A DNA stretch of 34,220 nucleotides from Chromohalobacter sp. 296-RDG (GCF_029889885.1 NZ_JARANY010000027.1:1-34220); one strand, 5' to 3'; shown: positions 8,568-16,832, counted from the first letter of the stretch. Translations and numbers: made by a program. The notes: generated by a model not told the origin, from the letters alone.

Positions 8568-9170
8568 ATGCCAGCGAGACTGAAGACCTATCGCGCCGTG
8601 GCGAACCTGCTGGGCGCACTGGATGCGCTGGGTTGGCGAGTGGGATATCGCTATGGCGACCGTCAGTTGCTCGAGGGTGTCATTCTGCCCTCCCTGGCGG
8701 CGGATGTCGGCGCTGGCCATGTGTTGCTGGTGGGATGCGCTTGGTACACGCGCGACTACCCCGAATTCTTCACCCGGGCACGTGTCTCGACGCTGGATGT
8801 CGATCCCGCCAAATCGCCCTTCGGAAGCCGGCGCCACGTGGTCGCCGATATGACCGCCCTGGAACGGCACTTTGCCCCCGCCAGCCTGGATGCCGTGGTC
8901 TGTAACGGTGTGCTGGGTTGGGGGCTGGATTCACCTGGTGATATCGACACCGCTTTTGCCTCGACAGTGGCCTGCCTGCGGCCCGGTGGACAGCTTCTGC
9001 TGGGTTGGAACGATATCCCGCCCTATAACGCCGTACCGCCCGATGCCGTGACGGCGCTCGAGGCGCTGCATCCTGATACGATCCCGGGCCTCGATCAGCA
9101 CAGCGTAATCGCCTTGGAACGCAATCAACACTGCTACCAGGCCTTTCGGAAACCGGAGGCGAGATCCTGA
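8568..9170 (+). CDS. Putative class I SAM-dependent methyltransferase-like protein
   Basis: A 200-aa protein with the outline of a Rossmann methyltransferase. VLLVGCAW near residue 53 occupies the motif I position but is not the usual G-x-G-x-G; an acidic LDVD follows at the end of the second strand; then VVADM, LDAVVCNGVLGWGLD and LRPGGQLLLGW (post-motif III). The substrate is not deducible. Start ATG 8568 is chosen because AGGAG (8557-8561) is 6 bases upstream; the ATG at 8562 is too close. It lies 41 bases after the kinase gene, so it may be cotranscribed, and it converges with the TetR gene. The altered glycine motif leaves catalytic activity uncertain. Confidence 0.7.
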   Translation: MPARLKTYRAVANLLGALDALGWRVGYRYGDRQLLEGVILPSLAADVGAGHVLLVGCAWYTRDYPEFFTRARVSTLDVDPAKSPFGSRRHVVADMTALERHFAPASLDAVVCNGVLGWGLDSPGDIDTAFASTVACLRPGGQLLLGWNDIPPYNAVPPDAVTALEALHPDTIPGLDQHSVIALERNQHCYQAFRKPEARS

Positions 9171-9176
9171 CGCCCC

Positions 9177-9191
9177 GAGAGGAGCCCTCTC
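9177..9191. terminator. Short hairpin between convergent methyltransferase and tetR genes
   Basis: GAGAGG-AGC-CCTCTC, a 6-bp stem with a 3-base loop in the 19-base gap. There is no U-tract, so it is only a weak terminator candidate. Confidence 0.3.
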
Positions 9192-9768
9192 AGGCTTCCA
9201 GCCCCGCCCAAAAGACGGCCCAGGCCCCCTCCAGGCGCTGTTCGAACGTATCGGCGTCGTAGTAGAAATTCTCGGCGAACAGACCATCCATCAGGCAATA
9301 GAAAGCGGCGATGAATTGCGCCTCAGGCAGTGCACGCAGTTCACCAGCTTGGCGGCCATCTTCGAAGAGCGCGTGCAGGTGGGCGTTGATGCGCCGCTCG
9401 TTGTCATCCGAAATGGTGGCGACCTGGGTGGCCACATCCGTAGGCGGAAAGAGCAGATAGCGCTTGTAGAAAACGCCCTGATGCTCGCGGCGGATGAACG
9501 TGGCGCATGCGCGGATGAGACGCTGGAGGCGTTCACGCGTGGGCAAGTCGTGGGAACGTGTCAGGCTATCGTCGATGAGCGTGACGATGCCGCTTTCGAC
9601 ATCCTCGAAGATCGCCAGGAAAAGCGCCGCCTTGTTGGGAAAATGGTTGTAGATCGACGGCTTCTTGATGCCCGTTTCAGCGGCGATGTGCGCCAGACTG
9701 GTGCCTTCGTAGCCGTGTTGAGCGAACAGGGCGAGGCCGGTTTGTTTGAGTTTGTCACGGGTATGCAC
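9190..9768 (-). CDS. TetR/AcrR-family repressor of the adjacent SMR pair
   Basis: A 192-aa TetR-type regulator. The helix-turn-helix is at the N-terminus: GLALFAQHGYEGTSLAHIA followed by ETGIKKPSIYNHFPNKAAL (residues ~10-50). The remainder is the all-helical ligand-binding domain with C-terminal YCLMDGLFAENFYYD. I chose the GTG at 9768 because CAGGGA lies upstream and V-H-T-R-D-K-L is the usual family N-terminus; the ATG at 9828 would add 20 unneeded residues and run over the divergent promoter. It is divergent from the SMR genes with a 16-bp palindrome between, suggesting repression of both. A TetR beside an SMR pair resembles B. subtilis yvdT-yvdSR. Confidence 0.88.
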   Translation of the reverse strand: MHTRDKLKQTGLALFAQHGYEGTSLAHIAAETGIKKPSIYNHFPNKAALFLAIFEDVESGIVTLIDDSLTRSHDLPTRERLQRLIRACATFIRREHQGVFYKRYLLFPPTDVATQVATISDDNERRINAHLHALFEDGRQAGELRALPEAQFIAAFYCLMDGLFAENFYYDADTFEQRLEGAWAVFWAGLEA

Positions 9769-9821
9769 GAAAAATCCCTGAGCCTGCGTGAAGCCTTCAT
9801 GATCGCGGCTCGGGCACGCGA

Positions 9822-9850
9822 TTGCCAAGTCATGGCGTAAACTTTATACT
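9822..9850 (+). promoter_or_regulatory. Sigma-70-type promoter for SMR pair
   Basis: -35 TTGCCA (9822-9827), a 17-base spacer, -10 TATACT (9845-9850). Both hexamers are five of six to consensus. The expected start point near 9857 lies within the palindrome below. Confidence 0.75.
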
Positions 9851-9863
9851 AACGACCGTTAGT
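9848..9863. promoter_or_regulatory. TetR operator palindrome
   Basis: ACTAACG-AC-CGTTAGT, perfect 7-bp arms around a 2-base centre. It overlaps the -10 hexamer and the predicted start point of the SMR promoter and lies upstream of tetR. The CTAACG/CGTTAG form is common among TetR-family operators. Binding by the adjacent regulator is inferred. Confidence 0.75.
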
Positions 9864-9930
9864 TAGTTTTGTGACGCCACTCGGCGTTGCTTCCGGAAGA
9901 CGCGAGGCGTCGGCGATCGAGGAGGACATG

Positions 9931-10305
9931 ATGATGATGCGTTGGTTGATCCTGACGTTGGCGGCGTTGGCCGAAGTTGGCTGGGCGACGGGATTGAAAC
10001 TCGCCAGTAGCCCTCTCGAGTGGCTGGCGACCGTGATCGTGGCCGCCATGAGCTTGCTGCTGGCGGTGCGTGCCGTGCGCTTCTTGCCGGCCAGCACGGT
10101 GTACACGGTCTTCGTGGGGTTAGGTGCAGCGGGCACGGTGGTGGCCGATGCTTGGCTGTTCGGCACGCATTTCTCGTGGTCATCGTTGGCGTGTATAGGA
10201 CTGATCCTGATCGGCGTCATCGGTCTGCAGCAGTTTGCCGGCGAACCCGCGGCCGGTCGGGCGTCCCGGGACGCTGATCGGCGCCGCGAAGGAGTGTCTT
10301 CATGA
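9931..10305 (+). CDS. Small multidrug resistance (SMR) transporter subunit 1
   Basis: Four-helix inner-membrane protein of about 124 aa. Helix 1 carries the essential SMR glutamate in AALAEVGWATGLKL; helix 2 is WLATVIVAAMSLLLAVRAV; helix 3 begins LPASTVYTVFVGLGAAG, close to the Gdx/SugE-type consensus; helix 4 is LACIGLILIGVIGLQ. It ends with a ~23-residue charged tail that most SMR proteins lack. There are four ATGs in a row (9928-9939); GGAGG at 9921-9925 best fits 9931 or 9934. It overlaps the next gene by 4 bases (ATGA), so the two products are probably made together as a heterodimer. Substrate could be guanidinium or quaternary cations; the sequence does not decide. Confidence 0.9.
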   Translation: MMMRWLILTLAALAEVGWATGLKLASSPLEWLATVIVAAMSLLLAVRAVRFLPASTVYTVFVGLGAAGTVVADAWLFGTHFSWSSLACIGLILIGVIGLQQFAGEPAAGRASRDADRRREGVSS

Positions 10306-10622
10306 CGTGGCATTGGTTGGCATTACTCGGAGCGGGTGTTTTTGAGGTGGTCGGCGTAGTGGGATTTGCTCGCGTTAGCCACGGGCGAGCACTGGCCGGC
10401 GGTGTGCTCATGACGCTAGGGTTCGGCACGGCACTCGGGTTTCTGGCACTGGCCATGCGCGGCATCGACTTGGGTATTGCCTATGCCGTGTTTACTGGTA
10501 TGGGCACCGTATGCGGCACCTTGCTGGGTATGCTGTGCTGGGGCGAGTCGCGCCATCCGTTGCGGATTGCGTTCACTGCTTTGATCGTGATCGGCGTACT
10601 GGGGCTCAAGCTTTTGAACTGA
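10302..10622 (+). CDS. Small multidrug resistance (SMR) transporter subunit 2
   Basis: The second SMR protein, 106 aa and four membrane helices: LALLGAGVFEVVGVVGFAR (helix 1 with the conserved Glu), LAGGVLMTLGFGTALGFLAL, GIAYAVFTGMGTVCGTLLGM (family helix 3) and IAFTALIVIGVLGLKLLN. Start ATG 10302 overlaps the stop of subunit 1. Its length and lack of a tail differ from subunit 1, which fits asymmetric pairs such as YkkCD, EbrAB and YvdRS where opposite orientations assemble. GVFEVVGVVGFAR lacks the W usually next to the glutamate in SugE-type proteins. Both genes would be controlled by the TetR operator upstream. Confidence 0.9.
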   Translation: MTWHWLALLGAGVFEVVGVVGFARVSHGRALAGGVLMTLGFGTALGFLALAMRGIDLGIAYAVFTGMGTVCGTLLGMLCWGESRHPLRIAFTALIVIGVLGLKLLN

Positions 10623-10647
10623 CATGCCGACACGTAGGGGAGTCAAG

Positions 10648-10673
10648 GCGTGCCCGCCGGGCGGCGGCCACGC
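10648..10673. terminator. GC-rich hairpin between SMR pair and tsx
   Basis: GCGTG...CACGC outer arms with an inner CCGCC/GGCGG pairing, in the 58-base gap between convergent genes. There is no clear U-tract; a bidirectional terminator is likely from position only. Confidence 0.4.
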
Positions 10674-10680
10674 AAGCGGG

Positions 10681-11535
10681 TCAGAACTTGTAGTTGATGC
10701 TGAAGTAATGGCCCGGGCCGGAAGTGTCCTGGCGGATGCCGGAAGCATCGGTGTCGTCGCGGTAGAAGGCCATGTTGTTGTAGATCTTCAAGCCATACCC
10801 GATGGCGAAGCGATCGGTGTGATAGTAAAGGCCGTTGAACCACTCCAGGCTGTTGCTGCTGCGTCCCGCTTGTTCAGCGACGGTATCCGCGCCGAATTTA
10901 TAATCGATATACCCTTGGTAGGATAAATAGCTGCCATTGGAGAAGGTGTAGAACGGCTTGAACCAGTCGGTAGAGGCCATGAAACCGTCCCATGAGCTCT
11001 CATCCGGGCCACCGTAGTTCTCGCGCACGTAGCGTGCGGTGAGATTGAGGCCGATCTCGCCGAACCAGGGCACTTCAACGTCCGAGCCGAGGCCCACGTA
11101 ATGCTCCCACAGGCCGCCACCGGGGCCGTTGTCGCCGATCGTCGTGACGGTGGCGATGTACCATTCCTTGACCGGGCCCACGGAAAGGTCGCGACCGGTC
11201 ATGGCGTCCAATGAGAAGCGCGGCGCGAGTTTGATGAACATGTTGTCGCCGCCGTGCTGGTCACTATTGCTGCTATCCATAGCATCGAACATGTCGACAT
11301 ACCCGTAGAGATCGACGATCCCCGAGCGCCCGCCGAATTCCATCTCGACGTAGGTATCCTGAGAGTTACGAAACGGTAGGCGGTTGTCCTCGCTATGCAT
11401 CAGATTGAAGGTCAACCAGAGGTTGTCGTCTTCGTGAATGCCCTCTGAATAATCTGCCGCCATGGCCGGAGTAGCCCCTACCATCGTGGCAAAGCACGAA
11501 GCCCCAACCCACTTGCTTATTGTGATCTTGTTCAT
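10681..11535 (-). CDS. tsx: Nucleoside-specific outer-membrane channel, Tsx family
   Basis: Outer-membrane beta-barrel that lets nucleosides into the periplasm. ATG 11535 (residues M-N-K-I-T) is chosen because GGGAAG lies 7 bases upstream; it yields a signal peptide cleaved after A-M-A near residue 26. The 284-aa product alternates hydrophobic and aromatic residues (for example DNLWLTFNLMH, DLYGYVDMFDAMD, WEHYVGLGSDVEVPWFG) and ends in Y-F-S-I-N-Y-K-F, the terminal aromatic strand recognised by the Bam complex. Length is close to E. coli Tsx (294 precursor). It lies 86 bases after nupC on the same strand, so outer- and inner-membrane nucleoside transport are probably one operon. Confidence 0.9.
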   Translation of the reverse strand: MNKITISKWVGASCFATMVGATPAMAADYSEGIHEDDNLWLTFNLMHSEDNRLPFRNSQDTYVEMEFGGRSGIVDLYGYVDMFDAMDSSNSDQHGGDNMFIKLAPRFSLDAMTGRDLSVGPVKEWYIATVTTIGDNGPGGGLWEHYVGLGSDVEVPWFGEIGLNLTARYVRENYGGPDESSWDGFMASTDWFKPFYTFSNGSYLSYQGYIDYKFGADTVAEQAGRSSNSLEWFNGLYYHTDRFAIGYGLKIYNNMAFYRDDTDASGIRQDTSGPGHYFSINYKF

Positions 11536-11621
11536 GGTCATTCTTCCCATCTTTGCGTTTTTACGTTGTAGTCGAGATACACCCAGGCCCGGAGCGACCT
11601 CTTGGTGGAGTGCCAGCAGCG

Positions 11622-12884
11622 TTATGCCAAGCTAATGAAAAGCCCTGCAATGGTGGCCGACATCAGGTTGGAAAGTGTCCCGGCGAGTACGGCCTTGAGG
11701 CCGTAGCGAGCGATTTCCTGGCGCCGGTTGGGCGCCATGAGGCCGAGCCCGCCGAGCAGAATAGCGATCGAGGAGAGGTTGGCGAAGCCACATAGCGCGA
11801 AGGACAAGACGGCGGCGGTGTGCTTGGACATGGCCTCGCCAGTCGCGGCTACGACGGTATCGCCGGAGATGTACGGCGCCAGATTGATGAAGGCGACGAA
11901 CTCGTTGACGACGATCTTCTGGCCGATGAACGAGCCGGCCAGCGTGGCCTCGCTCCAGGGAATGCCCAGCAGAAAGGCCAACGGTGCGAAGAGCCAGCCG
12001 AGAATCATCTCCAGACTCAGCGAGTCCATGCCGAACCAGCCGCCTACGCCACCGAGGATGCCGTTGATCAGCGCAATCAAGCCGATGAATGCCAGCAGCA
12101 TGGCGCCGACGTTGGCCGCCAGCATCATACCCGAGGTGGCACCGGTGGCGGCGGCATCGAGCACGTTGGCAGGCTTGTCGTCTTCCTCGATCTTTTCTTC
12201 GGCGCGCGAGATGCTGTCATTGGGGGTTTCGGTTTCCGGTACCAGCAGCTTGGCGAAAAGCAGTCCCCCTGGGGCGGCCATGAAAGAGGCTGCGATCAGG
12301 TACTCCATGGGGATACCGAGTTCTGCGTAACCCGCGAGCACCGACCCTGCCACCGACGCCAGGCCTCCACACATGACGGCGAATAGCTCCGAGCGCGTCA
12401 TTGAATTGATGAAGGGGCGTATCACCAGCGGCGCTTCGGTCTGTCCCACGAAAATATTGGCGGTGGCCGACATGGACTCGGTCCGTGATGTCCCCAGCAC
12501 ACGCTGCAAGGCGCCGCCGAGCAGACGTATGACCCATTGCATGACCTTCAAGTGATAGAGTACGGCGATCAGCGACGAGAAGAAGATTATGACCGGCAAG
12601 ACCTTGAAGGCAAAGACAAAGCCCACGCTCGAGGGGTCGGCTAGGTTGCCAAACAGGAAGTTGATGCCATCGTCGGCATATACGATGACTTGGCTGACGC
12701 CCTCCGAGATCGTTGCCAGAACGGCTTGTCCGAAGGGAATGTAAAGTACAAAGGCACCGATGGCGGCTTGAATGGCGAACGCGCCGCCGACCGTGCGCAG
12801 CCGAATCGACTTGCGATTGGAGGAAAACAGCACAGCGATAAGGATCAGCGTCGCCATCCCTACCAGGCTCATGATAGTGGTCAT
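11622..12884 (-). CDS. nupC: Concentrative nucleoside transporter, NupC family
   Basis: Inner-membrane ion-coupled nucleoside symporter of the CNT family, 420 aa. It has the family order: three N-terminal helices, the gate-like domain, then the conserved core with [15 protein letters not shown] (first substrate-binding motif near residue 145), [13 protein letters not shown], and the second half with [18 protein letters not shown] and [20 protein letters not shown] charged hydrophilic loop ([22 protein letters not shown], residues ~208-229) separates the halves. Proton versus sodium coupling is not readable. A CAGGATG ribosome site precedes the ATG. A good promoter lies about 100 bases upstream, and tsx follows in the same direction. 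Confidence 0.95.
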   Translation of the reverse strand: MTTIMSLVGMATLILIAVLFSSNRKSIRLRTVGGAFAIQAAIGAFVLYIPFGQAVLATISEGVSQVIVYADDGINFLFGNLADPSSVGFVFAFKVLPVIIFFSSLIAVLYHLKVMQWVIRLLGGALQRVLGTSRTESMSATANIFVGQTEAPLVIRPFINSMTRSELFAVMCGGLASVAGSVLAGYAELGIPMEYLIAASFMAAPGGLLFAKLLVPETETPNDSISRAEEKIEEDDKPANVLDAAATGATSGMMLAANVGAMLLAFIGLIALINGILGGVGGWFGMDSLSLEMILGWLFAPLAFLLGIPWSEATLAGSFIGQKIVVNEFVAFINLAPYISGDTVVAATGEAMSKHTAAVLSFALCGFANLSSIAILLGGLGLMAPNRRQEIARYGLKAVLAGTLSNLMSATIAGLFISLA

Positions 12885-12985
12885 ATCAGCATCCTGATGA
12901 CGTTCGATTGTGGGTTGTTATACAGGGAACGGCATACGCCAGCATATGGCTTGCCATTTTGTTATTAGAGTCACAGTATTGTGCT

Positions 12986-13015
12986 ATTAAAGTAACACAC
13001 GCCAGGTGATGTCAA
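12986..13015 (-). promoter_or_regulatory. Sigma-70-type promoter for nupC-tsx
   Basis: On the minus strand: -35 TTGACA (complement of 13010-13015, exact consensus), 18-base spacer, -10 TTTAAT (complement of 12986-12991, five of six). The leader to the nupC ATG is about 95 bases. Confidence 0.7.
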
Positions 13016-13048
13016 CTCTTTACCCTGAAGATGTGAGCAAAAACGCAG

Positions 13049-13099
13049 TGATCATTCATTATGTACTCGCCGCAACAAGTAAATGTTCGCGAATGATCA
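13049..13099. repeat. 9-bp inverted repeat with 33-base spacer
   Basis: TGATCATTC (13049-13057) and GAATGATCA (13091-13099) are perfect complements. The site lies upstream of the nupC -35. It may be a looping pair of operator half-sites or a hairpin. Confidence 0.55.
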
Positions 13100-13221
13100 A
13101 TAAATGACATGGCGGCGATGGTGGAGGGCCGGTAGGCGTAGTGGCGCTTGGGAAGAAAAAGGGGCGAGACGGTTTTCAAACCAGTGGAACATGCGCATTT
13201 CCTGGCCGGGCGCCGCCGTGC

Positions 13222-13905
13222 TTACGCCTGAAACGGCAGCACGGCGGTGTAAACGGCGAAGTAGTGACACACACTGCCACCCAAGACGAACAGGTGCCAG
13301 ATGGCGTGATGGAAGGGAATCGCGCGAATCGCGTAGAACACCACGCCTAACGTGTAGGTAATACCGCCGGCGACCAGGAGCGCGAGGCCGGGTGTATTGA
13401 GGCGGGCGTCGAGTTCGCCGGCAGCCAGCACGATCATCCAGCCCATCAACAGGTAGACCCCCACACGCAGCATGCCAAAGCGATGCGGCCAGACGATCTT
13501 GAGCACGATACCGCCTAGCGCGAGGCTCCAGATAGCTGTAAACAGTCCCCAGCCCAAGGGGCCACGCAGGTTGACCAGCAAGAACGGCGTATAGGTGCCG
13601 GCGATCAGCAGGTAGATCGCGCAGTGATCGAAGACCTGGAATAGGCCCTTGAGGCGCGCGCCGCGCAGCCCATGGTAGAACGTCGAGGCCGTATACAGTA
13701 GCAATAGACAGATGCCGTAGAGGCTGACGCTGACGATTTTCCATGGGTCGACATTGACCGCCAGGCTGGCTGCAACGATGAGTACTACCATGCCAGCGAG
13801 GCTGAGCACGGCGCCGATCCCATGACTGATGCTATGCAGCACTTCTTCGAGACCGGAAAAAGGCGCGTCTTGGTCGGGCGAAACGGGTGGGGACTCATGT
13901 GACAT
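13222..13905 (-). CDS. trhA: Hemolysin III/TrhA-family membrane protein
   Basis: A 227-aa seven-helix membrane protein of the HlyIII/PAQR group in the CREST superfamily of putative metal-dependent hydrolases. The conserved site residues are visible: the Ser and His of TASTFYHG (about residues 75-82), the Asp and His of FDHCAIYLLIAGTYTPF, and the C-terminal FHHAIWHLFVLGGSVCHY with its paired histidines. Start ATG 13905 has AGGAG 7 bases upstream; the frame is open 23 codons further but that region has no ribosome site. The hemolysin name is historical; the bacterial TrhA role is linked to membrane homeostasis. It lies 78 bases downstream of ribA on the same strand. Confidence 0.92.
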   Translation of the reverse strand: MSHESPPVSPDQDAPFSGLEEVLHSISHGIGAVLSLAGMVVLIVAASLAVNVDPWKIVSVSLYGICLLLLYTASTFYHGLRGARLKGLFQVFDHCAIYLLIAGTYTPFLLVNLRGPLGWGLFTAIWSLALGGIVLKIVWPHRFGMLRVGVYLLMGWMIVLAAGELDARLNTPGLALLVAGGITYTLGVVFYAIRAIPFHHAIWHLFVLGGSVCHYFAVYTAVLPFQA

Positions 13906-13983
13906 GATGAACTCCTGAACGTGATACCGACGAGCTGACATCGAGACAACATGCGCATCAGTATAGTTCGTCAAAGGGCAGCG

Positions 13984-14613
13984 TCAGCGTTCCTTATCAC
14001 CTTTGCGGATGGGGGAAAAGCCGTCCAGTGCCATCATGTGCCCGAGCTTGCCGACCTTGGTGGCCAGGTACTGCTCGTTGTGGGGGTTGCGCCCCGCGGT
14101 GATCGCAAGACGCTCTGCGACACGCACGCCATCGCGCGTCAGGGCATCGACCTTGCGCGGATTGTTGGTCATCAACTTGAGCGCTTGCACGCCGAGGTGG
14201 TCGAGCATGGGCACGCAGAGATCGTAACGGCGCATGTCGGCGCCGAAGCCCAGGTGTTCGTTGGCTTCTACGGTGTCGAGGCCCTGATCCTGAAGATGAT
14301 AGGCGCGGATCTTGTTGAGCAGGCCGATGCCACGGCCTTCCTGACGCAGGTAGAGCAATACGCCGCGTCCTGCGTCGGCGATGCGCTTGAGCGCCTCCTG
14401 CAATTGGTAGCCGCAATCGCAGCGCATCGAGAACAGGGCGTCTCCCGTCAGGCACTCCGAGTGCACGCGCCCTAACACGGGCTCGGGTGTCGAGACATCG
14501 CCCAGAGTCAAGGCAATATGTTCCTTGCCTGTCGCCTCGTCCTCGAAGCCATGCATGGTGAAGGTGGCCCAAGGAGTAGGCAGTTGAGAGGCGGCGATGA
14601 AGCGAATCGTCAC
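13984..14613 (-). CDS. ribA: GTP cyclohydrolase II
   Basis: Opens GTP to the pyrimidine precursor of riboflavin, releasing formate and pyrophosphate. The zinc ligands are at Cys54, Cys65 and Cys67 in [20 protein letters not shown], the same numbers as in E. coli RibA. The catalytic segment [11 protein letters not shown], the GTP-binding R-Y-D region and the family signature [12 protein letters not shown] are also present. At 209 aa it is slightly longer than E. coli (196) through the C-terminal tail ending K-G-D-K-E-R. Translation starts at GTG 14613 with GAGG 6 bases upstream. It stands apart from other riboflavin genes and is divergent from hemE. Confidence 0.96.
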   Translation of the reverse strand: MTIRFIAASQLPTPWATFTMHGFEDEATGKEHIALTLGDVSTPEPVLGRVHSECLTGDALFSMRCDCGYQLQEALKRIADAGRGVLLYLRQEGRGIGLLNKIRAYHLQDQGLDTVEANEHLGFGADMRRYDLCVPMLDHLGVQALKLMTNNPRKVDALTRDGVRVAERLAITAGRNPHNEQYLATKVGKLGHMMALDGFSPIRKGDKER

Positions 14614-14669
14614 GATGAACCTCGGTGATGCACATTACGGTGCGGAAAGGGAAAGCGTCCGGGGCGAGT

Positions 14670-14678
14670 ATTCTAGCA
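14670..14678 (-). promoter_or_regulatory. Extended -10 promoter candidate for ribA
   Basis: The minus strand reads TGC-TAGAAT, an extended -10 with five of six matches to TATAAT, about 60 bases before the ribA GTG. The -35 is not convincing, as is usual for extended -10 promoters. Confidence 0.5.
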
Positions 14679-14800
14679 GGCCGTGACGCGGGGCTCATCC
14701 CGTGAGTGCCGTGCGCGGTCACTACGGGAAAATACGTTGCCAGCAGGCTACTAAATGGGGATGCGTCACCGTGAATCAAGTCGCCGAGCGCGGCATTCGT

Positions 14801-14806
14801 TACAAT
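14801..14806 (+). promoter_or_regulatory. -10 candidate for hemE
   Basis: TACAAT (five of six) lies 30 bases before the hemE ATG. The -35 region (about 14778-14783) matches poorly. Confidence 0.35.
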
Positions 14807-14835
14807 AGTGGGCAAAATCGATGTATGGAGCCGTC

Positions 14836-15897
14836 ATGCCTTTGCAAAACGACCGCCTGCTGCGTGCCCTGGCGCGCCAACCGGTAGACCGTACGCCGGT
14901 GTGGATGATGCGCCAGGCGGGCCGTTATCTCCCCGAGTATCGCGAAACGCGTGGCCAAGCCGGAAGCTTCATGGACCTGTGCCGCAACGCCGAGTTGGCG
15001 TGCGAGGTGACCATGCAGCCACTGGAGCGCTACTCGCTTGATGCGGCGATCCTGTTTTCCGATATTCTCACGATCCCGGATGCCATGGACCTGGGGCTTT
15101 ACTTCGAGACAGGAGAAGGCCCCAAGTTTCGCAAGACGGTGCGCAGTGCCGCGGATGTCGCCGCGCTACGCGTGCCCGATGCCGAGCGCGACCTTGACTA
15201 TGTGATGAACGCGGTACGCACCATTCGCCACGAACTGGCGGGTAGCGTACCGCTGATCGGCTTTACAGGCAGTCCCTGGACACTGGCCACCTATATGATC
15301 GAAGGCGGCTCGAGCAAAGATTTCCGGCACGCCAAGGCGTTGATGTATGGCGACCCGGCGGCGATGCATGCGTTGCTCGACAAGCTGGCGCGTTCGGTGA
15401 CCGACTATCTCAACGCCCAGATCCGTGCCGGTGCTCAGATCGTGCAGATCTTCGACACCTGGGGTGGGGTGCTGTCGACGCCGGCGTATCGTGAGTTCTC
15501 TCTGGCTTACATGTCGCGCATCGTCGAGGGGCTGATCCGCGAGCACGAGGGGCGGCACGTGCCGGTGGTCCTGTTCACCAAGCAGGGCGGTCAGTGGCTG
15601 GAAACCATCGCTGATAGCGGCGCCGATGCCGTGGGCCTGGACTGGACCACCGAACTGAGCGATGCGCGGGCCCGCGTGGGTGACCGCGTGGCGTTGCAGG
15701 GCAATCTCGACCCCAACGTGCTGTTCGCCCCGCCTCAGGCGATTCGCGATGAAGTGGCGCGCATTCTGGCCAGCTATGGCAGTGGGCCGGGCCATGTCTT
15801 CAACCTGGGCCACGGCGTCAGCCAATTTACTGATCCCGATCATGTTGCCGCTTTTATAGACGCGCTGCATGAGTTCAGCCCGCGTTACCATGGCTGA
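14836..15897 (+). CDS. hemE: Uroporphyrinogen decarboxylase
   Basis: Decarboxylates the four acetate side chains of uroporphyrinogen III to give coproporphyrinogen III in haem synthesis. Family signatures: [16 protein letters not shown] near residues 20-36 and the second signature [17 protein letters not shown] near residue 140; the conserved Asp-containing [17 protein letters not shown]-like segment and VFNLGHGV near the C-terminus are also present. Length 353 aa matches E. coli HemE (354). Start ATG 14836 (M-P-L-Q-N-D) has GGAG 7 bases upstream and matches family N-termini; the in-frame ATG at 14821 is less likely. The next gene overlaps its end. Confidence 0.97.
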   Translation: MPLQNDRLLRALARQPVDRTPVWMMRQAGRYLPEYRETRGQAGSFMDLCRNAELACEVTMQPLERYSLDAAILFSDILTIPDAMDLGLYFETGEGPKFRKTVRSAADVAALRVPDAERDLDYVMNAVRTIRHELAGSVPLIGFTGSPWTLATYMIEGGSSKDFRHAKALMYGDPAAMHALLDKLARSVTDYLNAQIRAGAQIVQIFDTWGGVLSTPAYREFSLAYMSRIVEGLIREHEGRHVPVVLFTKQGGQWLETIADSGADAVGLDWTTELSDARARVGDRVALQGNLDPNVLFAPPQAIRDEVARILASYGSGPGHVFNLGHGVSQFTDPDHVAAFIDALHEFSPRYHG

Positions 15898-16342
15898 AGG
15901 CGTGCTGCTGCTCGTGCTCGATGCCGAGTGCCCGATGTGTCGGCGCGCGGCGCATTTCGTGCTGCGCCACGCACGGGTGCCGGTGTACCTGGCGAGCCTG
16001 CACGAAGCGCCGGCACGGCGTCTGGGCGAACACTTCGGAGCTGACCCGAGTCAGCTCGATAGCGTCTGGCTGGTGCGCGAGGGAGAGTTGCATCGCGACA
16101 GCGACGCGTTGTGGCGTCTGGCCCAAGGACTTCAGTGGCCCTGGCGCGGCCTGGCGGCGTTGCGTTGGTTGCCGCGTGGATGGCGCGATGGCGTCTATCA
16201 TGTCGTCGGACGCTGGCGCCATCATCTGGCACCGGTGACCGATTGGTCGCAACAAGCGCGTGCGAGCTGGGTATTGCACCTGGACGAAACGACCTGTCGG
16301 CGGCTGGGCTTGCCGCTCACCTTGATGGGGTGCCGTCCATGA
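15890..16342 (+). CDS. DCC-family (DUF393) thiol-disulfide oxidoreductase-like protein
   Basis: A 150-aa protein with the family hallmark near the N-terminus: [12 protein letters not shown], a D-x-x-C-P-x-C motif resembling a thioredoxin-like redox site (Cys residues at about 14 and 17). A conserved D-S-V-W-L-V segment and a Trp/Arg-rich C-terminal half follow. The biochemical role of the family is not established. The ATG at 15890 overlaps hemE by 8 bases; an earlier ATG at 15869 is in frame, and the ribosome site is weak for both, suggesting coupled translation. The family is widespread in proteobacteria and cyanobacteria. Confidence 0.8.
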   Translation: MAEGVLLLVLDAECPMCRRAAHFVLRHARVPVYLASLHEAPARRLGEHFGADPSQLDSVWLVREGELHRDSDALWRLAQGLQWPWRGLAALRWLPRGWRDGVYHVVGRWRHHLAPVTDWSQQARASWVLHLDETTCRRLGLPLTLMGCRP

Positions 16343-16385
16343 CTACCGGCCATAACATAGCCATCCGCCACAAGGAGTGTAAGCC

Positions 16386-16754
16386 ATGCCTGTTTCCCTT
16401 CGCTCTCTTCGCTGGTCGTGCCTGGTGCTGGCCGGCGTCAGCGTTGCCGTGATCGCCTGGGGCAGTCTGACGCCCGGCGCGGAGATGCCCCAGGACCTGC
16501 CCTGGGACAAGTTCAACCACTTCATCGCCTATGCAGGGCTGGCAGCGCTACTGCGCCTGGGAGGCCTACGCGCGGTGACGGCGCTGGGCCTGGCTGTCGG
16601 TTATGGTCTCCTCGTTGAAGGCTTGCAACTGGGCGTGCCGGGACGCAGCGGTGCCGATTGGGCCGATGTGCTGGCCAATACGCTGGGGGCACTCGCTGCG
16701 GTAGGGGCCTGTCATTGGCTGCTGCCCAGGCGCTTTCTTGTCGCGCGCGGATAG
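16386..16754 (+). CDS. VanZ-like membrane protein
   Basis: A 122-aa protein with about four hydrophobic segments (10-27, 47-60, 64-81 and 97-113). It has the VanZ-family pattern: W-G-S-L-T-P after the first helix, D-K-F-N-H-F-I-A-Y-A-G-L-A between helices one and two, and E-G-L-Q-L...G-R-S-x-x-D-W-x-D-V-L-A-N-T-L-G in the loop before the last helix. VanZ in enterococci gives low-level teicoplanin resistance, but most small chromosomal members have no known role and resistance should not be inferred. AAGGAG precedes the ATG. It lies 43 bases after the DCC gene, so it may share the hemE transcript. Confidence 0.82.
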   Translation: MPVSLRSLRWSCLVLAGVSVAVIAWGSLTPGAEMPQDLPWDKFNHFIAYAGLAALLRLGGLRAVTALGLAVGYGLLVEGLQLGVPGRSGADWADVLANTLGALAAVGACHWLLPRRFLVARG

Positions 16755-16832
16755 GCTATGTTGCGCAACTTTCCATGAATGCGATTTTGGCCTCTCGAAG
16801 GGGCTTTGACGATAGCGATTACGAGGGTTCCC

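Larger units (their letters stand above)
12885..13221. other. 337-base upstream region of nupC-tsx
   Basis: Holds the nupC promoter (below), a CACA-GTAT-TGTG small palindrome at 12972-12983 over the expected start point, and a 9-bp perfect inverted repeat with a 33-base spacer (13049-13099). I see no gene here. The part from 13100 to 13221 shows no structure I can name. Confidence 0.6.

Noticed and set aside
9864-9930. Guanidine riboswitch before the SMR pair
   Set aside because: The leader is short and lacks the conserved ykkC-type motifs; TetR control explains the arrangement.
12972-12983. CRP site at the nupC start point
   Set aside because: CACA-GTAT-TGTG has the wrong orientation and spacing for the TGTGA-N6-TCACA consensus.
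14614-14835. Possible FMN riboswitch before ribA
   Set aside because: No recognisable RFN element in the region; a plain extended -10 promoter is enough.
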